A stretch of DNA of 64,000 nt from Procambarus clarkii. Taxonomy: Eukaryota > Arthropoda > Malacostraca > Decapoda > Cambaridae. The position numbers and the translations under genes were made by a program. Below the pieces are notes generated by a model. It was not told where the DNA came from and searched no databases. It was given only the letters and a program-made list of their open reading frames with translations. Positions 1 through 10,772 of this stretch are shown one piece after another. The stretch lies in NCBI RefSeq assembly GCF_040958095.1, contig NC_091219.1, positions 28,821,850-28,885,849 on the forward strand, in the 5' to 3' direction. Each line of letters begins with the position of its first letter. Positions within the stretch are counted from its first letter, which is position 1.

Positions 1-205
1 ATAGTCTGAACCTCGAACGGCATCTCTTCTCCGGCCAGAATTAATGTTTAGATAAATTGCTGGCCTTTGATGGGATGACATATTTATGAATCGAATCTAT
101 CGGAATTTCTATTTTTTTTTCTTATGGTTGGCACTATGACCTATGAGCTGCTTTCCCACATGAGCTAATTCCGAGGCGAGGCTTATCCATGGGTTACAGG
201 AACCG

Positions 206-451
206 GATTCACGAAGCAGTTACGCAAGTACTTACGAACGTGTACATCTTTTCTCAATCTTTGGAGGCTTTGGTTACCTTTATTAAACAGTTTACAAGCA
301 TGAAAACTTCCCAATCAACTATTGTTGTTGTTATACACAGCCTCCTGGTGCTTCGGAGCTCATTAATTGCTTAATAATTGTAAACAAAGCCGCCAAAGAT
401 TGAGAAAAGGTGTACAGGTTCGTAAGTGGTTGCGTAACTGCTTCGTGAATC
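206..451. mobile_element. Fold-back MITE-like element, copy 1
   Basis: The first about 60 bp (GATTCACGAAGCAGTTACG...) are repeated in reverse complement at the end (...CGTAACTGCTTCGTGAATC), with an inner pair built on TCTTTTCTCAATCTTTGG. No coding capacity. Related copies at 49122-49353 (well preserved) and 34525-34760 (decayed) show it is a dispersed family. Confidence 0.8.
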
Positions 452-970
<519 letters not shown>

Positions 971-1979
971 AAACAAACAAGGTGAGAACAAACGACAAAC
1001 CCACTACCTCGCCCCAGTATTGAATTTGCGATGGTTCTTTCCTCATATATATGTCAGTTCCTCTTACTGAAACTACCTCCTTTCCTTCTATACTCTCTTT
1101 CATAATGGTACCTTGGGACTTGCACAGTCTTGACTCAACCAGACCACATATGTAGGCAAGTTTACTGGTACCACAAGCCCCCACACCCCCACCAAGATAT
1201 TGATACCACAACCCCCACACACTCCCCACCAAATGTAATATGTATTCCTGCGAGAATACAGACCCCTGTAGACACTGTTCCTCCGTCAGTCCAGTCTCTG
1301 TATTTGCCATTCTTTAAAAAAAAATGCAACAATTGTGCCTAAATAGAACCGTACGAACCCAAGCAACCCACTTAACCTATCGCGGCCGTTGTATGGAAAA
1401 CGTCACTGTTACGGTACTTTAAATTTGAAATTTGAATACCTCTTAATTTTTAACGGGATGAGAGACAGAGGAGCCGTTTATCAAGCCACGTCATATAAGG
1501 TGTCATAGACAACTGACATTGACTTATTTGGACAATTTCTTTGTTATATGGTTTTCTTATATAATAATAGTCATTTTCTCGCGCCGTATTGTTTATAAAT
1601 TTACGTTTAGTTCATCTCATTGACCAATCACAGCACCGCTAGTCAGGCCTCCGGGTCACCCCTCATGTACGATAATCTCGGCAATTTTCGCCTCGAAAGA
1701 CAGGTTTGTGTGAGAGATAAAAAGATTATGGAAAGAAGCTGTGTTTGCATCAATTAACAAAAATGCGTTACTGAACAAAGGCCAACACCCGGCGAGGCGT
1801 CTCTCAGATGGCGCGCCTCCAACACTGTCTTAGGCGACCACTTGTGGGGACAAGGGACCTATTGTTGTCATTTTTGGTAGAGATCATTCTTGTAACTATT
1901 TCATAACACGTGGTTGTGCTTTCTTATCGGCCCTTCGTCACATCCTACTCAAGACAAAGTTCATTGTGTTGTCGAAACC

Positions 1980-1981
<2 letters not shown>
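971..1981. other. Intergenic sequence with one short dispersed repeat
   Basis: No gene seen. The stretch about 1350-1440 (AACCCAAGCAACCCAC ... ACGGTACTTTAA) recurs in diverged form at about 57820-57895, so it is a dispersed repeat fragment of unknown class. Confidence 0.4.

Positions 1982-2066
<85 letters not shown>
1982..2066. repeat. (TA)n microsatellite
   Basis: About 42 uninterrupted TA units. Confidence 0.98.
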
Positions 2067-2069
<3 letters not shown>

Positions 2070-2200
2070 AGAAGGGGTACCACCTGGGACCCATAGCCTC
2101 GGAGAAGAAAATAAAGAGTACTCAGAGAAGACCTTGTGGATCCTCACTGAACACTTTGATATTTTCTTCTCCTACCACCCCTATTCTTTGATATATATTG

Positions 2201-2298
2201 TTAGGTTAGGTTAGGTTAGGTTAGGTCAGGTCTGGCTAGGCTAGGTTAGGTCTGGCTAGGTTAGGTAAGGTCTGGCTAGGTTAGGTTAGGCAGGTTAA
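2201..2298. repeat. Interstitial telomere-like TTAGG array, degenerate
   Basis: Starts with four perfect TTAGG units and decays into TCTGGCTAGG/TTAGG mixtures. TTAGG is the arthropod telomere repeat; a short degenerate array inside unique DNA is interstitial, not a chromosome end. Confidence 0.75.
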
Positions 2299-2689
2299 GC
2301 TGTGTGAAACTCAAGTTAGGCTACAGTGTGTCAGGTTAGATCAAGCAGATTATAAAATCCGTTGGTGAACCCAGGTGTGTGTACGATGTGATTCGTATCC
2401 TTTATCATCACGGGCTCGTTGTTTGGTCCCTCTGTGCTGTGACCTCTTGTTTGTGAGGGATTTATAAACAATTGATAAATAATGAATAGGTACTGGCAGA
2501 AAATTCTGAAATATAACCCCCTTTCACATTGAAGAAAACTTCTGCTGTTTCTACAGTCACAGTTAAGTCAGGTGTTTTTGTGTTGGCTGACCTTTGGCCT
2601 CAATAAAGTTTGGAACCATGATCTGAATTTTTTCAAATATAAGAAAGAGCCAGTTATGCAACACTTTTGGACCAAGACACATGCTCTGC

Positions 2690-2830
2690 GCCCAGGGCAC
2701 ACAACGTACCCACAACACTGGTACGGTGTTGTGGGCACGAACCCACAACATTCATAGACCTTAAAGGTATCAACAATGTTACGGTTATGTACCCACAACG
2801 TTCCAACAATGTTGTGGGATAAAATACCGG
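2690..2830. mobile_element. Imperfect palindromic repeat built on CCCACAACA
   Basis: Multiple direct and inverted copies of ACCCACAACA/TGTTGTGGG (for example 2708-2717, 2731-2740, 2790-2799 and 2809-2818), consistent with a small fold-back element. No coding capacity. Confidence 0.45.
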
Positions 2831-2944
2831 TTGTGAATATGAATAATAATATAATTCAAGACAGGTTGTGGCCTGATAGCAAAGAGGGGAATGTTGCCCG
2901 GTGGTGAAGAGGGTGTTGTATACACTCAAACTCCTCTTCCCCTC

Positions 2945-3110
2945 TCTCGCTTATCCCTCCTTCTGCTCCGCTCCACCAATCCGGGTTCTATTCCCGGCCG
3001 AGACTGAAACAGATTTGTAAAGCTTCTTTCACCTGATGCGTCAGTTCACCTAGCAGTAGGTACACGGGAGGAAGACCGCTGTTGCTGGCTGCATCCTTGG
3101 GATGTAATTA
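2945..3110 (+). mobile_element. tRNA-headed SINE (family 1), diverged copy
   Basis: A tRNA-like B box (GGGTTCTATTCCC) is followed by a body resembling family 1 SINEs: TTTCACCTGATGC, then ACCTAGCAGTAGGTAC and a GGCTGC stretch. The head differs from those of the other family 1 copies. It runs directly into a non-LTR 3' end on the opposite strand. Confidence 0.6.
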
Positions 3111-3350
3111 CCTAAGTGTAATTACAGGATGAGAGCTATGCTCGTGGTGTCCCGTCTTCCCAGTACTCTTTGTCATATAACGCTTTGAAACTACTGACGG
3201 TTTTGGCCTCCACCACCTTCTCACTTAACTTGTTCCAACCGTCTACCACTCAGCTAAAGAAAACTGTCTTAACATTTTTTCGAAACCTTTGTTTTCTTAG
3301 CTTGAATCTGTGTCATCATGTTCTTGAAAGAACATACAAGATTCTAAGGG
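3108..3350 (-). mobile_element. Non-LTR retrotransposon 3' end (family A), relic
   Basis: On the minus strand it reads VVDGWNKLSEKVVEA..., SSFKALYDKEYWEDGTPRA and a stop, the C-terminal tail of a reverse-transcriptase ORF, followed by a short 3' region (CTCTCATCCTGTAATTACAC). The same tail occurs at 37787-37910. 5' truncated. Confidence 0.7.
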
Positions 3351-3629
3351 CAGTTGTACAACTAGAGAAGCAATGTTCAAAGTGAGGAACAAAGTGGAAC
3401 AACGAGACATAAATGGAATATGGAGACAAATGAATTACAGAGACGTCAGAAGGAACTTCAGTTTAAAAGTTGTAAGTAAGTGGAACGGGCGTGATGGCCA
3501 TCTTATCGAGGCCAATTCAATGCACAGTTTTTAAATGTATATATGACAGTGCAATGACTTTTCACTCTTTTTTTTTTGCGTTCAAACGACGGGTTTTAGG
3601 AGCAGACGCTTGACCTCCATGAACATGTG

Positions 3630-3633
<4 letters not shown>

Positions 3634-3712
<79 letters not shown>
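3634..3712. repeat. (AC)n microsatellite
   Basis: About 39 AC units immediately 5' of a SINE tRNA head. Confidence 0.97.
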
Positions 3713-3713
<1 letters not shown>

Positions 3714-3715
3714 GG

Positions 3716-3885
3716 GCCTCGTAGCCTGGTGGATAGCGCGCAGGACTCGTAATTCTGTGGCGCAGGTTCGATTCCCGCACGAGGCAGAAACAAATGGGCA
3801 AAGTTTCTTTCACCCTGAATGCCCCTGTTACCTAGCAGTAAACAGGTACCTGGGAGTTAGCCAGCTGTCACGGGCTGCTTCCTGT
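3716..3885 (+). mobile_element. tRNA-headed SINE (family 1), GCCTCGT head
   Basis: The head folds like a tRNA: acceptor stem GCCTCGT/ACGAGGC, anticodon stem CAGGA/TTCTG around loop CTCGTAA (anticodon CGT, Thr-like), B box GGTTCGATTCC. The family 1 body follows (TTTCTTTCACCCTGAATGCC, TTACCTAGCAGTAAACAGG). The 3' part is replaced by (GT)n at about 3886. It is a retroposon, not a functional tRNA gene. Confidence 0.85.
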
Positions 3886-4064
3886 TGTGTGTGTGTGTGT
3901 GTGTGTGTGTGGTGTGGGGGAAAAATAAGTAGTTAGTAAACAGTTGATTGACAGTTGAGAGGCGGGCCGAAAGGGCAAAGCTCAACCCCCGCAAACACAA
4001 CTAGGTGAATACAACTAGGTGAATACACACAAACACCACACACACTCACACACTCACACACACA

Positions 4065-4151
<87 letters not shown>

Positions 4152-4262
4152 ACTCACACACTCACACACTCACACACTCACACACACACACACACACACT
4201 CACACACTCACACACTCACACACTCACACACACACTCACGCACGCACACACTCTCACACAGG
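3886..4262 (+). repeat. (GT)n, non-LTR 3' end (family B), then (AC)n/(CACACT)n
   Basis: (GT)n at 3886-3912. A plus-strand family B retrotransposon 3' end (GGCGGGCCGAAAGGGC, CTCAACCCCCGCAAAC, AACTAGGTGAATAC) spans about 3945-4026. A 240-bp AC array with CACTCA variants begins directly at its terminal ACAC. Confidence 0.85.
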
Positions 4263-4716
4263 TGTAGTTACAATGTGTTGAAGTACCATGTTATTTCTGA
4301 CCGTTCGATCCATTAATTACTCTACCAGAAAATAGAATAAACATTAAGAAATGATTTGACTCGACAATGAGATAATTGCACGCTCATGTTGGAAATTGAT
4401 CACGGTTGAAACTAGCATATAGGGTTAAGCCTTTTTAACCTTTACTAATTGAACTCCTTGACCTCCTGGTGACCTCTGAATTATAATTTAATGGTTTAGT
4501 GTGTTTACTGAATGGTGCCCCTTATCAGATGAGATCATTCACTACTCTTGGTTTAATTGGATTCCACCTTAGTCTTGCTGGTATTGACCTTGTGTCAAGA
4601 AGGTGATTAACACCAATTCATTAGCTCAGGTCAGACTGGCCAGGGGGCGCTGAGTGTTGTGTTTATGTATTGGTGTATTGAAGAGTGTTCATAGGGCATT
4701 GTTTATACAGTGACTG

Positions 4717-4719
<3 letters not shown>
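4263..4719. other. Intergenic, nothing recognised
   Basis: Non-repetitive AT-rich DNA with no coding or RNA signal that I can support. Confidence 0.45.

Positions 4720-4796
<77 letters not shown>
4720..4796. repeat. (GT)n microsatellite
   Basis: About 38 GT units ending exactly at a family B non-LTR 3' terminus. Confidence 0.97.
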
Positions 4797-4799
<3 letters not shown>

Positions 4800-4925
4800 C
4801 ACCTAGTTGTGCTTGCGGGGGTTGAGCTTTGGCTCCTTGGTCCCGCCTCTCAACCGTCTACGTCTATCAACTGATGTACAGATTCTTGAGCCTACTGAGC
4901 TCTGTCTATCTCGTGTGGGTGTGTA
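4797..4925 (-). mobile_element. Non-LTR retrotransposon 3' end (family B)
   Basis: Starts ACTCACCTAGTTGTGCTTGC, then GGGGGTTGAGCT, CCCGCCTCTCAACCG and TGAGCCTACTGAGCTCTGTC. The same module is at 29151 and 59313, and in reverse at about 3945 and 57510. At 57.3-57.6 kb it follows RT C-terminal codons, identifying it as the element's 3' end. Confidence 0.75.
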
Positions 4926-5099
4926 GGGGCGGGCTTCTCTCATATCTCACTCTCTGAGAGCAATTCCTCTTTGATTTCATATTATTAAAATCTTTATTGA
5001 CAAAATTTATATAAAAAATGTTCTAATTGGAGTAATTCAGTTAAGTAAAATTCTGTTATTACGTGCTAAATATAGCCTCATACAGATGTTTTAGGCTTG

Positions 5100-5602
5100 C
5101 ACTAATTTCCTTGATTAGTTTTAATTTCGCATATGTGAAGAAATATTTTTGGGTGTATCTGTTACATAGCTCTCTGTTCCAACTTCATTTGTTCAGTCAG
5201 GTACGATTGCTGCAACTTCTGATTTACTGCATTTCTTTAATAACTGATTAAATAATGTTTTCTTTGTTGGGGTTGTCGTGTCGGCTTGAGCATTTCCGTT
5301 ATTGTTTCATTCTTGTATAGAGTGAGAAGAATGAATGTGGTGTCTCCGGCCTCTTTGTAAAATTGTCCTCTTTCATTTTAGAACATGTAAATGGAATGTT
5401 TCAGGCAGACTTTGTACACTTCAGCCTTCAATTGTTCTATGTCTTGTGTGGGAGTTTTATTACTTAAAGACGGTTTCCCATTGAATGTTTACAAGTTCCA
5501 TCTGTATATTTCCCAGTCAATCCTTGTATTATTAAAACTGAATGTGTTGAAAAACTCCTCACGCTTGATAATTTTTTGGACATGTTTCGAGTATTGATGT
5601 TA
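5100..5602 (-). pseudogene. Unidentified decayed coding frame
   Basis: One minus-strand frame reads for about 165 codons with only four internal stops, all TAA, in AT-rich DNA where many more would be expected by chance. It contains protein-like stretches such as IIKREEFFNTFSFNN, WEIYRWNL, DIEQLKAEVYKVCLKHS, FYKEAGDTTFILLTLYKNE and QQSYLTEQMKLEQRAM. I do not recognise the family. All four TAA codons could derive from CAA by C-to-T change. It could be a relic of a transposon or other insertion; a chance frame is not excluded. Confidence 0.35.
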
Positions 5603-5856
5603 GTTTGCACTTCACTAAGCTTTTGATCTGAGTGTGTGTTATCTGACGTGTGTCCATGATTATTTCATTGTGAAGATCAGCTCTGGAATATTTTTTTGTG
5701 TCAGTATGAATGTCTGTATCGATAAAGCTGTTTGAGGTGTGTGTTACACTGTCCCGTCATCACAGATTCAGAGATTTCCCCTTCTTGAAGTTGTATTTCT
5801 AGCCTGGTTGCCCGTCACTCTTGTGAACCGCTTCAACTCCTGTGTCAGTGTTATGA

Positions 5857-6288
5857 TTCCCCTCACTCTGCCTGGGGTAGCTGGTAGACTTCCCCTCACT
5901 CTGCCTGGGGTAGCTGGTAGACTTCCCCTCACTCTGCCTGGGGTAGCTGGTAGACTTCCCCTCACTCTGCCTGGGGTAGCTGGTAGACTTCCCCTCACTC
6001 TGCCTGGGGTAGCTGGTAGACTTCCCCTCACTCTGCCTGGGGTAGCTGGTAGACTTCCCCTCACTCTGCCTGGGGTAGCTGGTAGACTTCCCCTCACTCT
6101 GCCTGGGGTAGCTGGTAGACTTCCCCTCACTCTGCCTGGGGTAGCTGGTAGACTTCCCCTCACTCTGCCTGGGGTAGCTGGTAGACTTCCCCTCACTCTG
6201 CCTGGGGTAGCTGGTAGACTTCCCCTCACTCTGCCTGGGGTAGCTGGTAGACTTCCCCTCACTCTGCCTGGGGTAGCTGGTAGACTTT
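5857..6288. repeat. 33-bp minisatellite, 13 near-perfect copies
   Basis: Unit begins TTCCCCTCACTCTGCCTGGG. Since 33 is divisible by 3, both strands stay open (LPLTLPGVAGR or SLPATPGRVRG repeats). These are not genes. Confidence 0.98.
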
Positions 6289-6940
6289 GCATAAACATCA
6301 TTCTTTGGCCATGAGGCAGGTTGTCCAGGAATTTTTTAAATATATTTTAAGATGGCACATCATCTTTACACGCTCGGAGAAAGTGGCCGCCTGGCAGGCC
6401 TTAAGTAGTATTCACACCTGGACAAGAAACGTGAGATCTATTTTTACCTGTACAACAGCTAATATCTGTTGTTTGTTTATGGTGTTTGTTGCAGTGACTA
6501 CAATTTGGCTTCTTTACGGCCATATGAGTCACGTCTGCATCAGTGTAAATATTTTAATTTACAAATGTGAAAATGAAACATTCTATTTTTCACTGTCACA
6601 GCACAGGGATGGATTTATAAGAGATGCAGATAAAGAATAATATTAATATGGACAAACAAACTGTATGAAAGTTTACTATGAAAAACTAACTCAATGAAAT
6701 AGTTACAAAGTTGATTGTACAATAGACCAGGAGCTCTAAAATAGTTTACAATTACCCAATGAATACCGTAGTGTTGAGGTGAGTGTTTTAAGGGTTGGTC
6801 AGTGTGTGTACAAGGTGAATATTCTGGTAGTGAGTCAGCCTCACTACCGTGCCAGAGGCGCCTATAGCCAAGGTGAACTCTGGCGACCACTACGTCACTT
6901 TGTCTGCTGCGATCACTGTGCTCACCGTACTGGGACCTGG
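6289..6940. other. Intergenic, nothing recognised
   Basis: Open frames here are short and without family features. Confidence 0.4.
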
Positions 6941-7318
6941 TGTTACAGCAACTCGTCCTCTTAAAAATAACGTCACTTTTGGCTGGTATGCGCCCTATGG
7001 CCAAATTTGGACGTAATTTGAAATGAAATCGACTCACAAAAGTGACGTACTGTTCCGTTTTCTGTTTGAGTTGTCCGGCTTACTCAGCAAGGTTAGAAAA
7101 AAGAAACTTTCCATTAACGTTTTTCATACCGTTTTGAAACTTTATGAGAATTTCCTGCCCACCTAACCTATCAGAGGACCCTTAGCTTACTGTTGTTGAA
7201 AAAAAAAATCCCAAATTTATTTTCATTTTTTTTTCATTTTTCAAATTACGTCCATATTCGGCCATACGGGCAAACGGCCAAAAGCGACGTTCTTTTTAAG
7301 AGGACAGGCTCTGTAACA
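6941..7318. mobile_element. MITE-like element with about 80-bp terminal inverted repeats
   Basis: The left end (TGTTACAG ... GTCCTCTTAAAAATAACGTC, GGCC-rich middle, GGACGTAATTTGAAA) matches the reverse complement of the right end (TGTTACAG ... GTCCTCTTAAAAAGAACGTC ... GGACGTAATTTGAAA). Total 378 bp with no transposase. No clear target-site duplication was seen. Confidence 0.8.
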
Positions 7319-7440
7319 GCTTGTCGTGGCTTGTATACTGCAGCTTACAGGTTTTGGGGCATTTCTTAATTCTTCTAAATCTGAAGTTTTAATTTTAATT
7401 CGTATGATTTTAATAATTGGGTTATATTGGTAGTGGGTAG

Positions 7441-7515
7441 TGTTGCCTGATGTCTGCTGGTGTTGTGGGTCAGTGTGTGGTGTTGCCTGATGTCTGCTGG
7501 TGTTGTGGGTCATAG
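7441..7515. repeat. 40-bp tandem duplication
   Basis: TGTTGCCTGATGTCTGCTGG followed by TGTTGTGGGTCA occurs twice. A decayed tRNA-like B box (GGTTCGATTCC) lies just downstream at about 7565. Confidence 0.7.
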
Positions 7516-7740
7516 ATTCCTGGGTGAATCGATTCACAGAATGACGGAATTGAAGCCAGACGCAGGTTCGATTCCGTCGACCGCCTCCAAATATTTTCTC
7601 ATGGGTATAGCACACTTTTGTGATTTCATTGTGTGTGTGGGTAAACGATTGACCGAACAAGTAATAAGTGACATATTTAGTCTATATATGTGCAGACAGA
7701 ACGAATTGTTTTTATTTACTGAGATGATAATTGTTTCTTG

Positions 7741-7915
7741 TTGACCAAACCACACACTAGAAAGTGAAGGGACGATGACGTTTCGGTCCGTCCTGGACCA
7801 CAATCGACTTGAGAATGGTCCAGGACGGACCGAAACGTCGTCGTCCCTTCACTTTCTAGTGTGTGGTTTGGTCAACATATCTCAGCCACGTTATTGTGAC
7901 TCCTCGTCTGCATAA
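7741..7915. mobile_element. Fold-back element (GACGTTTCGGTCCGTCC family), complete
   Basis: Arms 7741-7800 and 7816-7875 are near-perfect reverse complements (TTGACCAAACCACACACTAG ... CTAGTGTGTGGTTTGGTCAA) around a short centre containing AATCGACTTGAGAATG. Related copies: 35812-36005 (complete), 41025-41095, 48947-48970 and 55312-55382 (partial). Confidence 0.85.
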
Positions 7916-8387
7916 TTGTTTCTTATATAGACGCAGGTCACAAGTAATTGATCTGTCCTTAGGGGGAGGATGTTAGGTTATTGTTTGGTCGTAAAGGGAA
8001 GTTATAAGTATGTTATCCAACAAGGCAAGCTGGAACTTGTTTAATCAGGAGTATATAGTGAATATGTTACCTATTGCCAAAGCAATAATTGAACCATATA
8101 GGTTAAGACATTGATTGTTAGTGTTTTGTAAATATTGTTTTGTGGTTGGCAATTTATTCATATGCACACAAAAATCACATTAACGTGATGTATGAATGTA
8201 ATAGAGTATCAGTGTGTAAAATGTTCGCTCGAGTACCCAGACCACAGGTTCGAATCCTCCTCCCGGCTCCCGTTTTTCACAATTTTTTCATACATAGTGA
8301 TTGTATTGCGATTAGGCTGGAATGTATTGACCTTTTTACTGTCTGTTGGGGGTAAGTAGGGACTTGTGTTCATGGGGCAGACAGGCT
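7916..8387. other. Intergenic; one decayed tRNA-like promoter box
   Basis: The only feature is GGTTCGAATCC at about 8248, followed by CCGGCTCC, consistent with a truncated tRNA-derived SINE head. No gene. Confidence 0.4.
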
Positions 8388-8635
8388 TCTTGAGGTTATC
8401 TTGAGATGATTTCGGGGCTTTAGTGTCCCCGCGGCCCGGTCCTCGACCAGGCCTCCACCCCCAGGAAGCAGCCCGTGACAGCTGACTAACACCCAGGTAC
8501 CTATTTTACTGCTAGGTAACAGGGGCATAGGGTGAAAGAAACTCTGCTCATTGTTTCTCGCCGGCGCCTGGGATCGAACCCAGAACCACAGGATCACAAG
8601 TCCAGCGTGCTGTCCGCTCGGCGTCCTGTCCATAT
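8388..8635 (-). mobile_element. tRNA-headed SINE (family 1), reverse copy
   Basis: Full body in reverse: GGTTATCTTGAGATGATTTC, CGCGGCCCGGTCCTCGACCA, TGTTACCTAGCAGT in complement, then the head with B box GGTTCGATCCCAGG in complement. The head is of the GCCGGTC type, slightly damaged. Confidence 0.88.
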
Positions 8636-9225
8636 GGCTTGTCCATATTGCTGGATTGTAAATTATTATTTTGGCATGAGCATCATCTTTTAAATACTTG
8701 GTCTAAGGGGATCTTGTGATTGTTGTATTTGCAGGAGGAACTTGTATTTTTTGTTAGATATAACTTGCAAATCTGCAAATAATTTTCAGAGATTACTCAA
8801 CAAATTTAGGTTACTAAAACTCATCAACAATATCCAATAAAATTTTATTGTCTTTTCAAGATGTTTCCAACAAGGCGTGCTTTATCTTGCTTGAAAATAC
8901 CAGAGGAAAAAATATACATTATCTATATCCAAAAGTTGATCTGTAAAATTTACTTTGTACGGATATCATTTATCAGTAATATGGCAAAGATAGACATGAG
9001 GAAAGGAGGGGGGGGAGGGGGGGGGGGGATTGACTCCCCTAGTAATGGTATTTCCGAAATATCACAGCCTATGAATGATGGCCTGCCAGTGGTCGGTGTT
9101 CAGTGATGGCTGTTCCGCCGTTGGTAGAGTTCTCCCGTTTCAATGAAAGTAGTTTCACTTCACTAACGGATATTTTCTGTTAAAAACAAGATTACTTTTT
9201 TCACCTTGGGCGTGTTTTTGTGACT
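8636..9225. other. Intergenic with poly-G tract
   Basis: A run of G (about 9006-9029) is the only notable element. No gene recognised. Confidence 0.45.
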
Positions 9226-9350
9226 TCACATCACCGGGTTTTATCGTCACATCACCGGGTTTTATCGTCACATCACCGGGTTTTATCGTCACATCACCGG
9301 GTTTTATCGTCACATCACCGGGTTTTATCGTCACATCACCGGGTTTTGTC
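9226..9350. repeat. 21-bp minisatellite, about 6 copies
   Basis: Unit TCACATCACCGGGTTTTATCG, perfect except the last copy. Confidence 0.95.
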
Positions 9351-9475
9351 CTCGTGCCACTCACCTCGGCCATCGCCTTAACTGATCACTAATAAATGTC
9401 GGTCACTTATTGTCACCTCCGACATTTTCTCGTACTTTCCCGCATTTTTGTCTCTCCCGGGGACAGGATTTGTGT

Positions 9476-9850
9476 CCGGCACTGAGCACTGGCAGACAGG
9501 TCGGCACTGAGCACTGGCAGACAGGTCGGCACTGAGCACTGGCAGACAGGTCGGCACTGAGCACTGGCAGACAGGTCGGCACTGAGCACTGGCAGACAGG
9601 TCGGCACTGAGCACTGGCAGACAGGTCGGCACTGAGCACTGGCAGACAGGTCGGCACTGAGCACTGGCAGACAGGTCGGCACTGAGCACTGGCAGACAGG
9701 TCGGCACTGAGCACTGGCAGACAGGTCGGCACTGAGCACTGGCAGACAGGTCGGCACTGAGCACTGGCAGACAGGTCGGCACTGAGCACTGGCAGACAGG
9801 TCGGCACTGAGCACTGGCAGACAGGTCGGCACTGAGCACTGGCAGACAGG
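9476..9850. repeat. 25-bp minisatellite, 15 essentially identical copies
   Basis: Unit CGGCACTGAGCACTGGCAGA followed by CAGGT. 25 is not a multiple of 3, yet all three minus frames stay open for over 130 codons, because three units (75 bp) encode the same peptide in every frame. Not a gene. Confidence 0.98.
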
Positions 9851-10039
9851 TGCAGAACCATTACAAAATGCGGCATTGAGAAGGAAACATCAATAAATAC
9901 TTACATATATACATTGCACAATTGCACAACACTGAATACAAATGTACAAAAATATCACAGCTCTCTACATCAATATCAGGTATTGTATAAGTGACGGCTT
10001 GGTCATGTACAGCAGCGCAGCAGGCTAAGTGTAGTACAG

Positions 10040-10215
10040 TTTAGGGGGGTAAGGGATCAGGAGACATCACTGTGCAGCCTTAGAAAGGGATATGAGGACA
10101 AAGGCCTGGGAGAAGACGGAGGAAAGGAACAGTGCCCAACCACTTGGGACATATTGGGGCTGAACGCCGACCCTGCCAGAAGCGAGACCGTCGCCCTACA
10201 GACCAGTCCAAGTGT
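10040..10215 (-). mobile_element. tRNA-derived SINE (family 2), reverse, diverged
   Basis: Shares GTGCCCAACCACTTGG and the GCGAGACCGT ... CTAC head with copies at 43975-44165 (reverse) and 63352-63540 (forward). Confidence 0.6.
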
Positions 10216-10289
10216 TGCATACAAGCTTAAGAATACAAGCTCAGCAGATGCAATTACGTTTTGAAACAAAAAGTATTTACTACCTTTGA

Positions 10290-10415
10290 ATAAACCATTG
10301 ATACGTCACAGTTGGAGATGACGTGGCAAACACGTCACATTCAAATGATGACTTGGCACATCGATTCGTCAGCAAGTCTCGTGACATCATAACGAAGTGA
10401 CGTGATGCTGTCCTC
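10290..10415. promoter_or_regulatory. Cluster of TGACG/ACGTCA-type motifs
   Basis: Within 125 bp: TACGTCAC, GATGACGTGG, CACGTCAC, GATGACTTGG, GTGACATCAT and GTGACGTGATG, a density well above the neighbourhood. These resemble CRE/bZIP half sites. The cluster lies downstream of the Serrate stop. It may instead be a decayed short tandem repeat. Confidence 0.25.
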
Positions 10416-10772
10416 GGCAGAGTGGACCAAAAATGGAGTTTTCACATACAAAACATTCATATTGAAACCAAGTTAGAAATCAGTACAAAACGTAAAATAG
10501 AGATCATGGCCTTCCGCTGCGCTGCATCATATATGACCTAAATCTATACATTATAAACACCAGAATCAGTTTTTTTATATTTTTTCTATACACAAGCGCT
10601 CTTTTAGGCTGTGGAAAAGGCGCCAGGGGGGATATGGAGAGTCGGGGGAGGGGGGGGGGGACACCACGTAGCGATCGCTGCTAGAAAACGTGTAAAAATA
10701 TACACACTGTATGTATATATATTTGCCAGTAATTCACCAATGAGTCACTAAGGCATTTTGGGTGAATATGTT

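Noticed and set aside
2201..2298. Chromosome end (telomere)
   Set aside because: Short, degenerate and embedded in unique sequence on both sides.
3716..3790. Functional tRNA-Thr(CGT) gene
   Set aside because: A good cloverleaf is visible, but the same head is attached to a dispersed SINE body here and at 49592, so it is a retroposon head.
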